A model generated the notes under the pieces. That model was not told where the DNA came from and made no database searches. It was given only the letters and a program-made list of their open reading frames with translations. A program made the translations under genes and the position numbers. From the NCBI GenBank assembly GCA_002049455.2, contig KV918771.1, positions 1-64,000 of the forward strand: 64,000 bases of DNA, given 5' to 3'. Source of the stretch: Porphyra umbilicalis (taxonomy: Eukaryota > Rhodophyta > Bangiophyceae > Bangiales > Bangiaceae). Shown one piece after another: positions 20,721-32,000 of the stretch (position 1 is the first letter of the stretch; each line of letters begins with the position of its first letter).

Positions 20721-22724
20721 TTACAACGCGTCCCCGCCCCACGGCCGCGGGCTCGGCTGCCGCTCGGGCGGCTGCGGGTCCTCCTCCAACCTCCTGGGCG
20801 GGCTTGGTGGTCTTTGACCCGGCCGCGGTCCGCCCGACGTCCACCGCGACGGGCTTGCCGGCCGACCTTCGGGCAGCGCGCCACCCGTCCACCTCGGCGG
20901 GCTTGCTGGCAGCGCGCCGCCCGTCCACCTCGGAGATCTCGGCTGCCGAAAGTCGGGCGGCGCGCCGCCCGTCCACCTCGGAGGACTCGGGTGCCGACGG
21001 TCGGGCGGCGCGCCGCCCGTCCACCTTGGAGGACTTGGCTGCCGACATTCCAGCGGCACCCCGCCCGTCCATTTCGGCGGGCTTGCTCGCGGCGCGCCGC
21101 CCGTCCACCTCGGAGGGCTTGGTGGTGGTCCGTCGGGCGGCGCGCCGCCCGTCCACCTTGGAGGACTTGGCTGCCGACGGTCTGGCGGCGCGCCGCGCGT
21201 CCACCTCGGAGGGCTTAGCGGCCGACGGTCTGGCGGCGCGCCGCGCGTCCACCTCGGAGGGCTTAGCGGCGGACGGTCCGGCGGCGTGCCGCCTGTCCAC
21301 CTGGGAGGACTGAGCGGCCGACGTTCTGGCGGCGCGCAACCCGGCCACCTCGGCGGGCTTGGTGACCGATGGTCGGGCGGCGCGCCACCTGTGCATGGCG
21401 GCAGGGCGCTGCCGTGCAACACAGGACGCGGGGGAGCCGGAGCGCAGCAGCACTGGAACTGAAAGTGCGCCAGATGGGGCGCAACAGCGTCCGTCCAGTC
21501 CCGCAGGAGCCTCCTATCCTCGTTGTTACGAAAGTGCTGCTGTGTCCGCTGCGTTCTCCGCCGCCTGCTGTCGTTCGGCCTCTTCTCCCACCGCATGGCG
21601 CCGAAAGCCGCCCCTTCATAGGAGAGGAGCACCCACCGGGGTCGCCGGATGGTCACACACGCCACACCCGGCAGCCGGCCACAGCAGACGAATGTCGCGC
21701 GGAGTGCGGCAGTAGCCGCCTCCGCGGCAGCCGCCGCAGATGTCGCTGCGCTTGTTGCGGTGCCAATCGACCGCGCAGGTGCAGCGGGGTGGTTAGAAGG
21801 AAGTGGGGCGGGAAGATCTGGCGGCACCATCCGCACGTGGTGTGTGGGCGGCTGCGAGCCGTTGGCCACCCACCCCACAGGGCGACTGGAGCCGCCCGAA
21901 AACAGCTCGCTCGACCTCCGAGGGTCCGATTGTTGCAATGCAAACGCGGATGGTGTCGGCGCAATCCTTTGTGCTGCCCGCAGCCCTGAAAGACCCGAGA
22001 GAGACGGCCGCTGGGAAGCTCGCAACGCAATCGGCGGCAGCACCTTTGCGTTGAACTTGGAGATGTGCCCCATTATCGCCGCGTAGGCCTTGTCGCACTT
22101 GTCCACCAGCACCAGCAGCTCCGCAATGCGACACGCCAACGAGCTTGAGTGCGCGATGTTCATGTGGGGCCGCACCACCCTCACTGCACCCTCCTTGGTC
22201 GCGTGCTTAGGGTTCCCAAGGTGGATGAGGGAGTTGTTTATCATGACACGCAGCGGCCACGGCTTCTCGCACCCGATCTGGCGCGTCCACCACGGCAAAC
22301 TCAGCCGCGCTCTGGGCCAGAACATCCCACTCGCCACCACCGCGTTGCCGACCACGGCGACCTTCCTCAGTTGCGTTACTGGCTCGGGGCACTCAAGCAC
22401 CGCCTTGGCAAACGACACGGCGGCGTCGGTCGGCAGGTAGTCATTGGGGGGGTGGACTGTCGCTGGGGTGGTGGGCTCCCAGTCTCGCCGGACCCGCTTG
22501 ACCCGCTTGACATTGCCAGACGGCCGGGATCGTTCCCCGGCCGCCGCCGCAGCGAGCTCGTCCTCGGTCTCGTCACCGCCGCCACCGTCACCGTCGTCTG
22601 AACCCGCCCTGGGATCGTCGTTGTTCAGGTCGATACCAGAACGGCCACCACCAACGGCCGTGCCAGCATGCGGACGCGGCGCAACAACACATGTAGTCGC
22701 TGCGCCTGCAGCCGCTGCCGCCAT
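20721..22724 (-). CDS. Hypothetical protein with PPRWTGGAPPD repeats
   Basis: This encodes 667 residues from ATG 22724 (open to 22757 without an ATG). Residues about 20-75 are acidic and Gly-rich. Residues about 80-250 are of normal complexity and look globular: DYLPTDAAVSFAKAVLECP, SLPWWTRQIGCEKPWPL, LACRIAELLVLVDKCDKAY. I do not recognise the family. The C-terminal third is a tandem repeat of SPPRWTGGAPPDRR type. The repeat DNA is equally open in another frame (as PSAAKPSEVDGRRAA repeats), so the frame of the tail is uncertain. The globular part makes this a probable gene. It may form one locus with the smaller frames on either side on the same strand. Confidence 0.5.
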   Translation of the reverse strand: MAAAAAGAATTCVVAPRPHAGTAVGGGRSGIDLNNDDPRAGSDDGDGGGGDETEDELAAAAAGERSRPSGNVKRVKRVRRDWEPTTPATVHPPNDYLPTDAAVSFAKAVLECPEPVTQLRKVAVVGNAVVASGMFWPRARLSLPWWTRQIGCEKPWPLRVMINNSLIHLGNPKHATKEGAVRVVRPHMNIAHSSSLACRIAELLVLVDKCDKAYAAIMGHISKFNAKVLPPIALRASQRPSLSGLSGLRAAQRIAPTPSAFALQQSDPRRSSELFSGGSSRPVGWVANGSQPPTHHVRMVPPDLPAPLPSNHPAAPARSIGTATSAATSAAAAAEAATAALRATFVCCGRLPGVACVTIRRPRWVLLSYEGAAFGAMRWEKRPNDSRRRRTQRTQQHFRNNEDRRLLRDWTDAVAPHLAHFQFQCCCAPAPPRPVLHGSALPPCTGGAPPDHRSPSPPRWPGCAPPERRPLSPPRWTGGTPPDRPPLSPPRWTRGAPPDRRPLSPPRWTRGAPPDRRQPSPPRWTGGAPPDGPPPSPPRWTGGAPRASPPKWTGGVPLECRQPSPPRWTGGAPPDRRHPSPPRWTGGAPPDFRQPRSPRWTGGALPASPPRWTGGALPEGRPASPSRWTSGGPRPGQRPPSPPRRLEEDPQPPERQPSPRPWGGDAL
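20870..21420. repeat. 48-nt coding tandem repeat
   Basis: About ten units of 45-60 bases centred on GCGCGCCGCCCGTCCACC, with two adjacent units at 21188 and 21236 exactly 48 bases apart. All lengths I could check are multiples of three, so at least two minus-strand frames stay open through the array. Confidence 0.85.
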
Positions 22725-23092
22725 GGTAGATCGCCGTGGCTGGACAGCGTCGCCCACGACCGCTGGAGGAAAAAGGTCGCCCGCATCTTCGGTTTCAATG
22801 ACGGCCGCTGCGGCTGCTTGCGCCGCTGCCAGTCGATCATCGGCTGCCGTGGGTTGGTCCGACGCGGCACCAGCAATTTATGTGCCAGCGCCCTGCGCGG
22901 GGCCTTCTCCGCCGCCCACTGCCCGCCCGCTGCTGCCCCACACGCCGCCGCACCCCCTCCGTCCACCGTCACCGCTTTCTCAGCGTCTTCCTTCTTCCCA
23001 CCACCTTCGACCCACCGTCCACGTGCCACGGCTCCTTCCGCGTGTGCGGCTGGAGGGAGCGTCAGCCGTGACGACGGCGTCTCTGTCAAGAT
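22725..23092. other. Upstream of the PPRWTGGAPPD gene
   Basis: A minus-strand frame is open through it in register with 23093-23407 after that gene's TAG, but its content is low complexity (Ala/Gly/Arg). No independent gene is called. Confidence 0.4.
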
Positions 23093-23407
23093 CTAGTCCG
23101 TCATCGCCTCCATGCAGGATCCGCTCTCCGCGTTACGGTAGACCAGGCCCAACGCATGGGCCGCGGGGCTCTCGCAGATGGCCGCGTCCTCATAAATGGG
23201 CAACCAGAAGACCTCTCTCCCCTTGTCGTAGCCCGACACGTGCACGTTCCAGTTGAGATTGTTTTGGTCCTTGGAGAAGAGCTCAACGTGCGTCAGGAGA
23301 AGCTTGACCTGCTCCAATGTGACGGAGCCGACCCGCCGCTCCCCGACGGCTGCGGCGAACGACTTGCACGTTGCGAGAGCCGCCAAGTTAACGTCGTCGG
23401 ACACCAT
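23093..23407 (-). CDS. Hypothetical 104-residue protein
   Basis: Opens with ATG at 23407 and ends at TAG 23093. The product is of normal complexity: a helical N half (LAALATCKSFAAAVGERRV, VTLEQVKLLLTHVELF) and a strand-rich C half (LNWNVHVSGYDKGREVFWL, YEDAAICES). I do not recognise the family. The same frame stays open for about 150 codons after the TAG, so it could be the first part of a longer, interrupted gene. It lies head-to-tail with the 20721-22724 gene, whose start is 369 bases downstream. Confidence 0.5.
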   Translation of the reverse strand: MVSDDVNLAALATCKSFAAAVGERRVGSVTLEQVKLLLTHVELFSKDQNNLNWNVHVSGYDKGREVFWLPIYEDAAICESPAAHALGLVYRNAESGSCMEAMTD

Positions 23408-25235
23408 TGCGCTCGGATCTCATGCAAGACGAGTGGTACAAGACAATCTCGCGCCACAACGCCGCCACCCGACATCCCCAACCGTCACCCACCACCCCCC
23501 CCCACCTTAACCGCCCCACAGCTCCCCGCCCACCGTAACACGCCCCCCCCTTCTCGTCCAAAAGAGGTGCCAAACCTACGCCAAACAGCCTAACGCGCCG
23601 AAGCAGATACACGACGAGAGAAACGACGTGCGACAGCCGTCCGAGGACGCCGCCGTGACCCCGTCGACAAAGAAGAGCCACGTTGGACGCCACGACGTCG
23701 AGGGCACAACGGCAACTAGGGAGGGCCACAACCAAGAGGAATCACGCTCCAAACCTCCAGCCGTGGATAAGACGGCCACAGCCGCCCAGAGACCGGCTCT
23801 TACCGACGGACGCAACAAAGCGCCAACGCAGGCCAACGACGGTCCCCCCACAGCGATCAGTAGTAGGGGAAGCAGGAGGAGGCACCGCGACACCAGAAAC
23901 ACGTGCGTGTGCAAGTGAACGGAATTCCGTGCCACCCCGTCGCGCGTGCCACGTCGAAGGTGGTGAAGGCGATAGCAGTGGGGACGGGGACGCGACGAGC
24001 GTGGCCCGCGCGGCACAGTCGGCGTCGTGTACCGGCCGCCAGCGGGGCGACCCGGCGGCCCCAAAACTGACAGCTGCCGGGCCGGCCCGAAGCGCGCGCG
24101 CGCGAATAGAGAGGACGCAGTCGCGCCGCGTGCCGCATTCATGGCCCCAAAGCGGCTAAGCGGGCCGCCGCAACAGGCCATCTGTGGCCCCGAAGCCGTG
24201 GACCTGCACGATAGATTCGCCTCGGGGACCTTTAGTCTTGGACCTGCCGAAAGCCGAGGGCCACTCAATCAGGACCTGAAATGAGCTCAGAAACGCTGCG
24301 GTCCAGAAGCGAGATCGTCGGGAAAGTGGGGCGCATACTAGACGTGTACTAAGACGTTTACTAGGCTAAATTTTATGTACTACAGGCCCGATTGCCTTAC
24401 TGGCATCAATTCGGAGCGGCGGCCGTGACGGGGGGGCCGAACGCACGTCATCTGGGGGGGGAGGGGGTCCAGAACGTGGGCTTCAAGTCCCACGTGCTGG
24501 CCCCGTGGGGTGTACCAGGTAAGTCGGGCCAGGTTCGTGGGCTTGTAGCCCCTGCAGAAGCACGCTACAAGTGACGCGCACACAAGGAAATCGGGTGTGT
24601 CTTCGTCGTTTCGCCGCGTGCCAGGGCCAGTCAGGAAGGTTTGTCACACATCAATCTGTGTCGGGCATCTCTGGACTGCCAGAAGCCACCAGCGTTCACC
24701 ACGTATCAAAACGAGCAACGAAGTTGGATCCCGGTCAAATCTCCGTTCGAAAAGCTATCGTTGCCCAATCAGATACGTGTACACAGTTTAATGACGCAGC
24801 ATTGCAGTCGAGAGCTGACAGGGAGGCTATCGCTGTGTTCCATGGAAGGCATCACGTATGAGTCGCAAACGACAGCGCGCAGCTGCACACTGAGTCGAAA
24901 GAGGCTTGGCGGACCGCGCACAATGTGCCCTTTCGGAGCGTCTGAGAGGGTCGAACAACAGTGCGCTCGCCTCATAAGAGCCAACGTGACCGCGAGGGCG
25001 GCGTCTCTGAGGCTTTGCCACAGGTCGTCGAGTCGGGTCGAGACCGACGCCCTCGCCCACCCTCCTGGCGTCGTCCGACGCCCCGCCGGCGTCGCCGTCA
25101 TTCGCCAACACCTCGATCCGTCTCCGATCGGCCGCAGGCTCCTCGGTACGTGTCGTGAGGCGGATGTTTTGTCGTGAAGCTGCTTAGAGTGATCCAATTC
25201 AATGATGTGTTGTACCTGCGTACTTGGTGGGTGCC
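23408..25235. other. No gene recognised
   Basis: Mixed composition. It begins with the likely 5' flank of the 23407 gene, rich in CACCACCC and CGCC. Frames of up to 230 codons on either strand have no recognisable content. The part after about 24300 is of average composition and could hold a decayed element, but I see no repeats or motifs. Confidence 0.45.
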
Positions 25236-25455
25236 GGTGCGGGTCTTACGGACGTACTGGGTTTTTGTATCATTGTACTGACCCACGTCTCGCGTTTCCG
25301 TGTTCCTCGTCGATATGTTTGCTTCTCGTGATTGGCTACGTGCTTGTGGGCCTCGCGGACGTGCTGAGTTTTTGTGTCATTGTACTGAGGCACGTCTCGC
25401 GTTTCCGTGTTGCTCGTCGGTCTCTTTGCTTCTCGTGATTGGCTACGTGTTTATC
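25236..25455. repeat. Tandem duplication, 107-bp period
   Basis: Two consecutive copies start at GTTTTTGTATCATTGT (25261) and GTTTTTGTGTCATTGT (25368), both containing GTACTGA, CACGTCTCGCGTTTCCG and CTTCTCGTGATTGGC. A third partial unit follows the CTTCTCG segment. No coding potential seen. Confidence 0.85.
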
Positions 25456-26400
25456 TCTTTCTGGCTCTCTGCGCTCGACGCTGGTGTACTCGTTTCTATT
25501 TCATTGACGCGGTTAGCAGGGCACGCGTGGGTCCAGCATGCGACCAAGCCGGGGCGGTGTGACCTTTGCTGTAGTCTTTATTCTTGGTCCTTTTTTCTGG
25601 CCTGGACTCTGCTTGACATGTGATGCAGTTTTTGCAGAGGAAGCGCAGCCAAAGAATAAACGCATGAGACGAGGCATAAACGGCCCCCCTGCAGAGCAAC
25701 AAACAGCCTCACGACAGCCCGCAAGGGAAGCGTGATAGATCGCCGTTCGTAGGTGCCGCGTTACGCTTCTTGATCGTGAGATGTCCTGCGAGTTCTACGT
25801 GTCCCCACCCAGCGCCGGAAAGACCCCAGCGTACGCAATGTCTGAGCATTGTCGGTGCCGTGGAGTGGCAGCCAGGCACATTGTGGGCGCAGTGTATTCC
25901 CATACTGGGCGCGTGCAGAGGAGCGCCGCGGTCTAAAACGCGAATATCGTTTCTATACTATATTGGAAGTTTTGCAGTGTGGAGGGGGGTCGAACATGGC
26001 CCAGTACATGCCATTTCAGCCTGTACTGGACGCGTTCGGAGGCATTTTGAAAATTGTGGGTACCGGCCCCAGTACAGCAAATCAGCATGCGCCCCACTTT
26101 GCAGACGATATTGCAGGGCAATTGGATACTGTAAAGAACTCCAAGCTGCATTTTTCGCCAGATCGTGCCAGATTCTGCAGCCGGGCGCCGCCAATCCAGG
26201 CCGCTCAAGTACGGCCTGGGGGGGGCGTGAGAGTGGGCCATTCCGCGTCTCTGATTGGTCAGATCGTCGGCACGGGCGCGAAAGGGCATGTGCCCGCCGT
26301 GCAGAGGGTCGCACAGAGGCTGGAAACGGGGCGTTTCGATACCGTGGAGCGCGGTGGTTACTCCGCGCCGAGAGATTCGAGGTATTTATTCGTGGACCCC
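25456..26400. other. No gene recognised
   Basis: A plus-strand frame (ATG near 25996, through about 26720) begins with ordinary sequence (MAQYMPFQPVLDAFGG) but then turns low complexity. I do not recognise it and would not call it a gene. A short perfect hairpin, CCAGTACA to TGTACTGG, lies at about 26001-26030. Confidence 0.4.
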
Positions 26401-28640
26401 GTTTTGCGCCGGTGTTCGCCTTTCCGCCCCGCCCCACTTCCCGACGCCACACCCTCCCCACAGGCGCTGCTGCCCCCGGCCGCCGCCATGGCATTCACAA
26501 CGGCTCCCTCCCTCCTTGCCCCCCCCACGCCTCTGTCCAACGTCCCGCCGACATCGCCGCGCGTCGCCGTCGACGCGGCAACGCAGACGGTTGACGGCCA
26601 CGCCGATGCAGACAGCGCGTCGTCGGCCGGCGAGGCAGCAGAGCCCCTCCCTCCCCTCTCCCCCCCCACCGGCCGCCACGGCCGTGTGGCAGGGAGCGCT
26701 GATGGGGGCACGAGGTGGCAGTAGCAGCGCGGTGCCCCACCCACCACTGCGGCACGTGGACGAGTGCCGGGCTGACAGCGGGCACGGCGGCCGCCCCCCC
26801 CACGCCAAGGCCGATGGCCGGCCATGGAGCGCCCCGCCATCATGCAAGTCGGCCGCCCCCACCCCACCTGCCATATGCGGCCGGCCTGCGGCGCCGTCGC
26901 CAGCGGCACTCGGTCACGTGAGCGGCGGGCAGGGTCGGTGCCGCCGCAAACGCGTCGGCTACGGGCATCCCGCGGCGGGGCGGCACGGGTGCGGTCGCGG
27001 TGCCGCGGGCGCGTTGGGGAACGTGCTGCCGTTGGCAGCTGCGCGGGGTGGCGGCGGCGACCGCGGCGGCGTCAGCCACCGGCCACGCCCCGTGCGGGCG
27101 GCTCCCGACTGGCCTCATTCGCGTCGACCGCCGCCGCAGCCGCGTCGCCACCCTCCGGCGCCCGGCGGCGGTGGCTCTGCTGGCTGCTGCTCGTCGTCGG
27201 CGGTCCTGCGTGCGGACGGGCGGGTGGGCGGCGCCACGCGGCGGGCGCCGAGGGGGGCAGCACGAAGGACAGGCGGCGCCCCCCCCGTGCGCGTGCCTCT
27301 GGCAGTGCCGACGTAAGTCGTGGCGGCGTGCCTGCGAGCAGCGGCGCGGGGGGTGGCGGGTGCCGCTGCCACCGCCCGTGGCTGCGGCGGCCGCGGTTAC
27401 AGGCGCGGCCGGCCGTCGGTAGCAGTCGCCGCAGCTGTCGTCCGACGACGGAGAGTGGCGGCGGCCGCGGCGGCGGCCGCCGCCGCCGCCGCGGCCGCCG
27501 CCGTGCCGCGGGAAAGCCGAGGCCGACGTACTCGCCACTCGTGACGGGGCGGTGACGGCGGCTTTGCTCGGGAGGGCGGCAGCGGGGGGGGGGGGGCGGG
27601 CCGCTACCTCGACGTGCGCTGCTGCAGCGCCGCCGGCCCTGTTGCGCGGGCCACGACATGGCGTCTGCACGCGCCTGGGTGCTGTGTGCCCATCGTTGGC
27701 AGCATGCGACCCCCACCACCACCGGTACCCCCCCCCCCCCGGGCCAAGAGCGGCGGCTGCCTAATGGTAATACCATTGGGCGGACGCTGGCGTCACCGCC
27801 GCGTCCGCCGCTGGCGCGGCCGCGGCTCTGCGTCCGCGGCGGCGGGGCACGGGAACACGCCGCCCGTCAGGTGGCACGGCAGCCGGCGGCGGGCGTCGGC
27901 GCACCGCCGCCGCGGCCGCAACGGCCCCGCCCGCGCCGGCCAGGGGTGGCGGCCGCGGGGCGCCGACGCGGTGGTCGGCGGCGACTGGTGTACCCCACCC
28001 CCTGTCCGTGAAGGGCGGCTGGCGAAGACGGGGGCCGGCGCGTCTGGGTCGTGGCACCGCCACCGCCGACGCCGAGGCTGCCGTAGAGGGCGCGCCGTGC
28101 TGGCGACGCCCTGCGACGGCGGCCGGCGGCGGTTGGACGGGCGGCGGCGGAGGCGGCGGCGGTCGCGGTCGGCGGCGCCGCCCGTGTCTGCAGCAGCACG
28201 TCCACACGAGCGGTCGAGACGCCACGGCCAAGGCCGCCGTGTCTCGCCGCTGCCACCGTGCGAAGCGTCGGCGGTTGGTGGTGGTTGCGGCCGCGCCGTC
28301 GCCGCTGCCGCTGCCGCCGCCGCACTGGACGACCAGGCGCGGCCGCGCGGCGGCAGCCCCCTCCTCGGCGGGCACACGCCGGCGCTTCGCGGCATCATCG
28401 CGGCAGCGATATGCCGCGGGCGCGGCGCGGCTGGCACCCTGCACGCCGGGCGCATGCCGGCGACGAAGAGGGTGGGGCAGTCGCCGCTCCGCGTTGCCGA
28501 CCGCGCGGGCGCAGGCGACGGTTGCTGCGCAGCGGGGGGGGGGGGGGTTCCTGTCGATTATTGCGGGGGGTGGGGGGCTGGCGAGTCTGGAGGGGGGATG
28601 CTCTGTCCGGGGAATGCAGCGGCGCGTCCGCATGGTGTGG
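26401..28640. other. GC-rich, stop-poor block
   Basis: Similar in texture to the blocks at 1-1750 and 6694-8446: CCG/GGC simple sequence, G and C runs (for example 28530-28547) and long frames open on both strands with Arg/Pro/Ala/Gly translations. No gene recognised. Confidence 0.55.
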
Positions 28641-29052
28641 TTTGTGTTGTTCCTTATTTTGCCTCTTTCGTTTCTCCGTGGCCTTTTACTTTCTCAGCAA
28701 TATGGAATGGCACGCTGCGAGGCTGTTCGTTGCGCTTTGCGCCTTCTTTAATCGTGGTGCTGTGGTTCCCACCCTGGGCGGTTGGAGGCTCGCGTGACGC
28801 AGCGGGCGACGTCTATGTGAGCGCCGCTCAAGGCCCCGCCCGTGTGCACGCCGCCAGCGTTGGCAGCCCCGCCCGCCCGACAGCGGCCGCCCCTGCGGTG
28901 GGCGTTGTATGTTGACGGTATCGGGTCGCCACGGGGGTTCTGGCTGGCTTGCGCCTGGTGACAGACACCCCCCGCCCGTGACGCGCCCGCAGTGCCGTGG
29001 TTCGCTGCATCTGTTTTTGCCCCGTATGATGTTTCAGAGGGCCGCAAGTGGT
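28641..29052. other. 3' flank of the NB-ARC/WD40 gene
   Basis: Ordinary composition, no gene recognised. It should contain the 3' untranslated region of the minus-strand gene ending at 29053. Confidence 0.5.
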
Positions 29053-32000
29053 TTACAAAGAGATCTGCCCGCCGTACACCTCACCCTTCCTCAACCCCCA
29101 TGCCAACCGCCCGCCATGAAGGCAACACACCGACGCTGCGTCGGGCGGGCCGGGCAGCCACCGCAGCGTCAGCTGTCGACAGTCGACAAGCGCACAGGAA
29201 CCCATCGTGTCGATCAGCACGGCGGCATCCTCAAACGCGGCGGCCGACCCGCCGGCTGCCGCCGCGTCGTTGACCGCCGCCGCTCCGCCGCTGCCAAGCA
29301 CCCGACTCGGCCGCCCTGATCCCACCGGTGGGCGGGGCCACCAGGACGCGCACCGCCTCCAGCTCACAGGCTCCTTGAAAACGTGCAAGCAGCTCGCGCG
29401 CTCCCAGTCCCACACTTGCACCGTTCCATCGTAAAAACTCGACACGAGGTACGGGGCGCAGCCACTTGCGCCGCCACCCACGGCCACAATGGACTCAAAG
29501 TTACGTCTTTGTGCGCCGCCCAAGATGCGAGTCGACGCCTGGCCCAGGCACTTGACGTGCAAGACGTGCTGGCCGTCTCCGGCATCAGGGCCAACAACAG
29601 CCGCAAAGCGCACCGGTGAGCCGCTCTTGCCAGCGTCCAGCACTGCCAGCTGCTTCACATGGTCGGAAAAGTGGATGACGTCGAGACAGGCGCCGCTGCC
29701 CATGTCCCACACCCTTACCGTCATGTCGATCGACGCAGAGAGCACGCGTCCGGCCGCACGGCCGTCGGCGCCGCTCACCATCGCCACGTCCGTGATCCGG
29801 GAGGTGTGCCCGCACCACTCAGCCACGCACGTACCGTCCATACTCACGACCGACAGTGTCCTCATCAAGCTCACAACCACGTGGGTGGGCACGCCACACC
29901 CATTGCAGTCGAAGACCGCGATGCCACGGTACGAATATGGGCGCCAAGGCATGACCGCCACCTGCGACCAGGTGTCAGTGTCCCACACCTGCACGTTGAA
30001 CTCATCCGACACAACCATCAACTGCATCGCAGCACCATCATGCCCGCCGTCGCCCATCTCCCTCAGACTCTGGATAGCCCTCGCGGGCGGGGATGACGCC
30101 ACTCGCGTTGACCGGCCCGCCAGGTTCCACATCCGCACCTTGTCGGTGTACGCCCACGATATCACGAGCGCCGGCGTGCCAAAGCTGCGGCCACTGGCCA
30201 CCGCCAGGCCGCTCACCGGGTTGACGTGGCCCTCCAGCACCGAAACGCACGACTTGGCGGCCACGTCCCAAACCCGCAAGGTCTTGTCCTTCGACGCCGA
30301 TACCACCCGTGGGGAAGCGAACGTGTCGTCGTCCACCACCGACAAGCCCGTGATCGATCTGGAGTGGCCCTCCAAAAAGGCCACGCACGACCAGTCCTTG
30401 CTGTCCCAGACCCGCAACGCGTTGCAATCGGCAGCGAATCCCCTGGATGCCGAGACGACCCAAGTCGGCTCCTTGCATGCCCCGCTACGCACCACAGCTA
30501 CGTGGTCGACCGACTTCGTGTGGCCCTCCATTACGGCCACGCACGACCAGCGCTCAGCCTCACCCCACACCCGTAACGTCCTGTCCACGGATCCCGATAC
30601 CACGTGCACGGGCGTACCACTCCGGTGGCCGCCGACCACCACCATGGACGTCACCTTGTCCGCGTGGCCCTCCAACACGGCGACACACTTTCCGTCATTC
30701 AGGTCCCACACCCGCACTGTCTTGTCCCTCGACCCCGAAGCAAGAAGCACCCGACTCCTGCACTGGCCATGGCTGACCACCGCCAGGCACGTGACCATCT
30801 CGGTGTGACCCTTCAGCACGGTCACGCTCCCCGCCGACCAGCGCTCAGTGTCCCACACGCGCACTGTCCCGTCCCGACTACCCGACACAAGACGGGCTGG
30901 CGTGTCGCTTTCACAGGCGCCCACCATCGTCGCGCAGCACACGGGCTTGGTGTGGCCCTCTAACACAGCCACACAGGACCAGTGTTCGGTATCCCACAAA
31001 CGCAGAGCGCAGCCTGCCCCAGAGATGACGAGTTGAGGAGTGCCAGACGCGCCGCCGCCAACCACCGCCAAGTAGTCCACCTCCCCGACGTGGCCCTCCA
31101 TCGCAGTCACACCCGCTTCACTCTCTTCGTCCCAAACGTTGAGGATCGTTGGCACCCTATCGAGACCGAGTGCGGTAACCACAAACAGGCCGCCGCTCTC
31201 TTTGAAGCCAGCACACATATGACGCACAGAGTTGGAGACCGGGAGCACGCGCCGCTCCTGGGGTACGAGCAGGCGGGACGCGCCAAGCAACTCGACAAAC
31301 GGGGAGACAAGGTAGGCACGCGCCGACTCGCACAGGTAGTTGAGGGCCGGCCGGTCGGCCTCCGCGGCGCCGTCCGCCAACAGGGAACCAAACCTGGCGG
31401 CCACCTCCCACGCCGCCTGCTGCAGCCGCGCGCCCAGGGGACGACCAGACGTCACCACGGCGACTTCCACCACCGAGGCAACATCGCCTAGCACGGCCAT
31501 ACCGACCGCGTGGCGGCAGTCAGAACGGTACAAGCCGCAGTGGCCACCCGCCACCTCCACCCGCGAGGCGATGAAGCGCATGTCCAACAGCAGCAGGTCG
31601 AGCTCGTCAGCGTCGCCAGCGGCCACAAGCAGGCGGGGTAGCGCGCGCTCCACGTACCCGTCTGGGGGTAACAACCACAGCGGCCGCAGCGCCACGCGAG
31701 TGCGCCCGAGGGAGACTTTCTCACCGGCCGCCGCGATGCCGTTGCGTTGGCAGTAGCGCTCCACCAGCAATTTGTGGCACGCCGCTTGTCCCGTAGAGTC
31801 AATCTCAAAGACAGCCGCCAAGAAATCGATCACCAGGTCATGAAGGCTGAGGGACAGCGTCTCGCCCGGGCCCAAGCCGCGCAGCGACACCAACGACCGC
31901 GCGTGAAAGTCGCGCGCAATAACTGCCACGGCCGCCCTACTCTCCACGTTCCACAGCGCCGCCAGCGCGGGCCAAGGGAGTGGCTCCTTGGAGCGCACGA

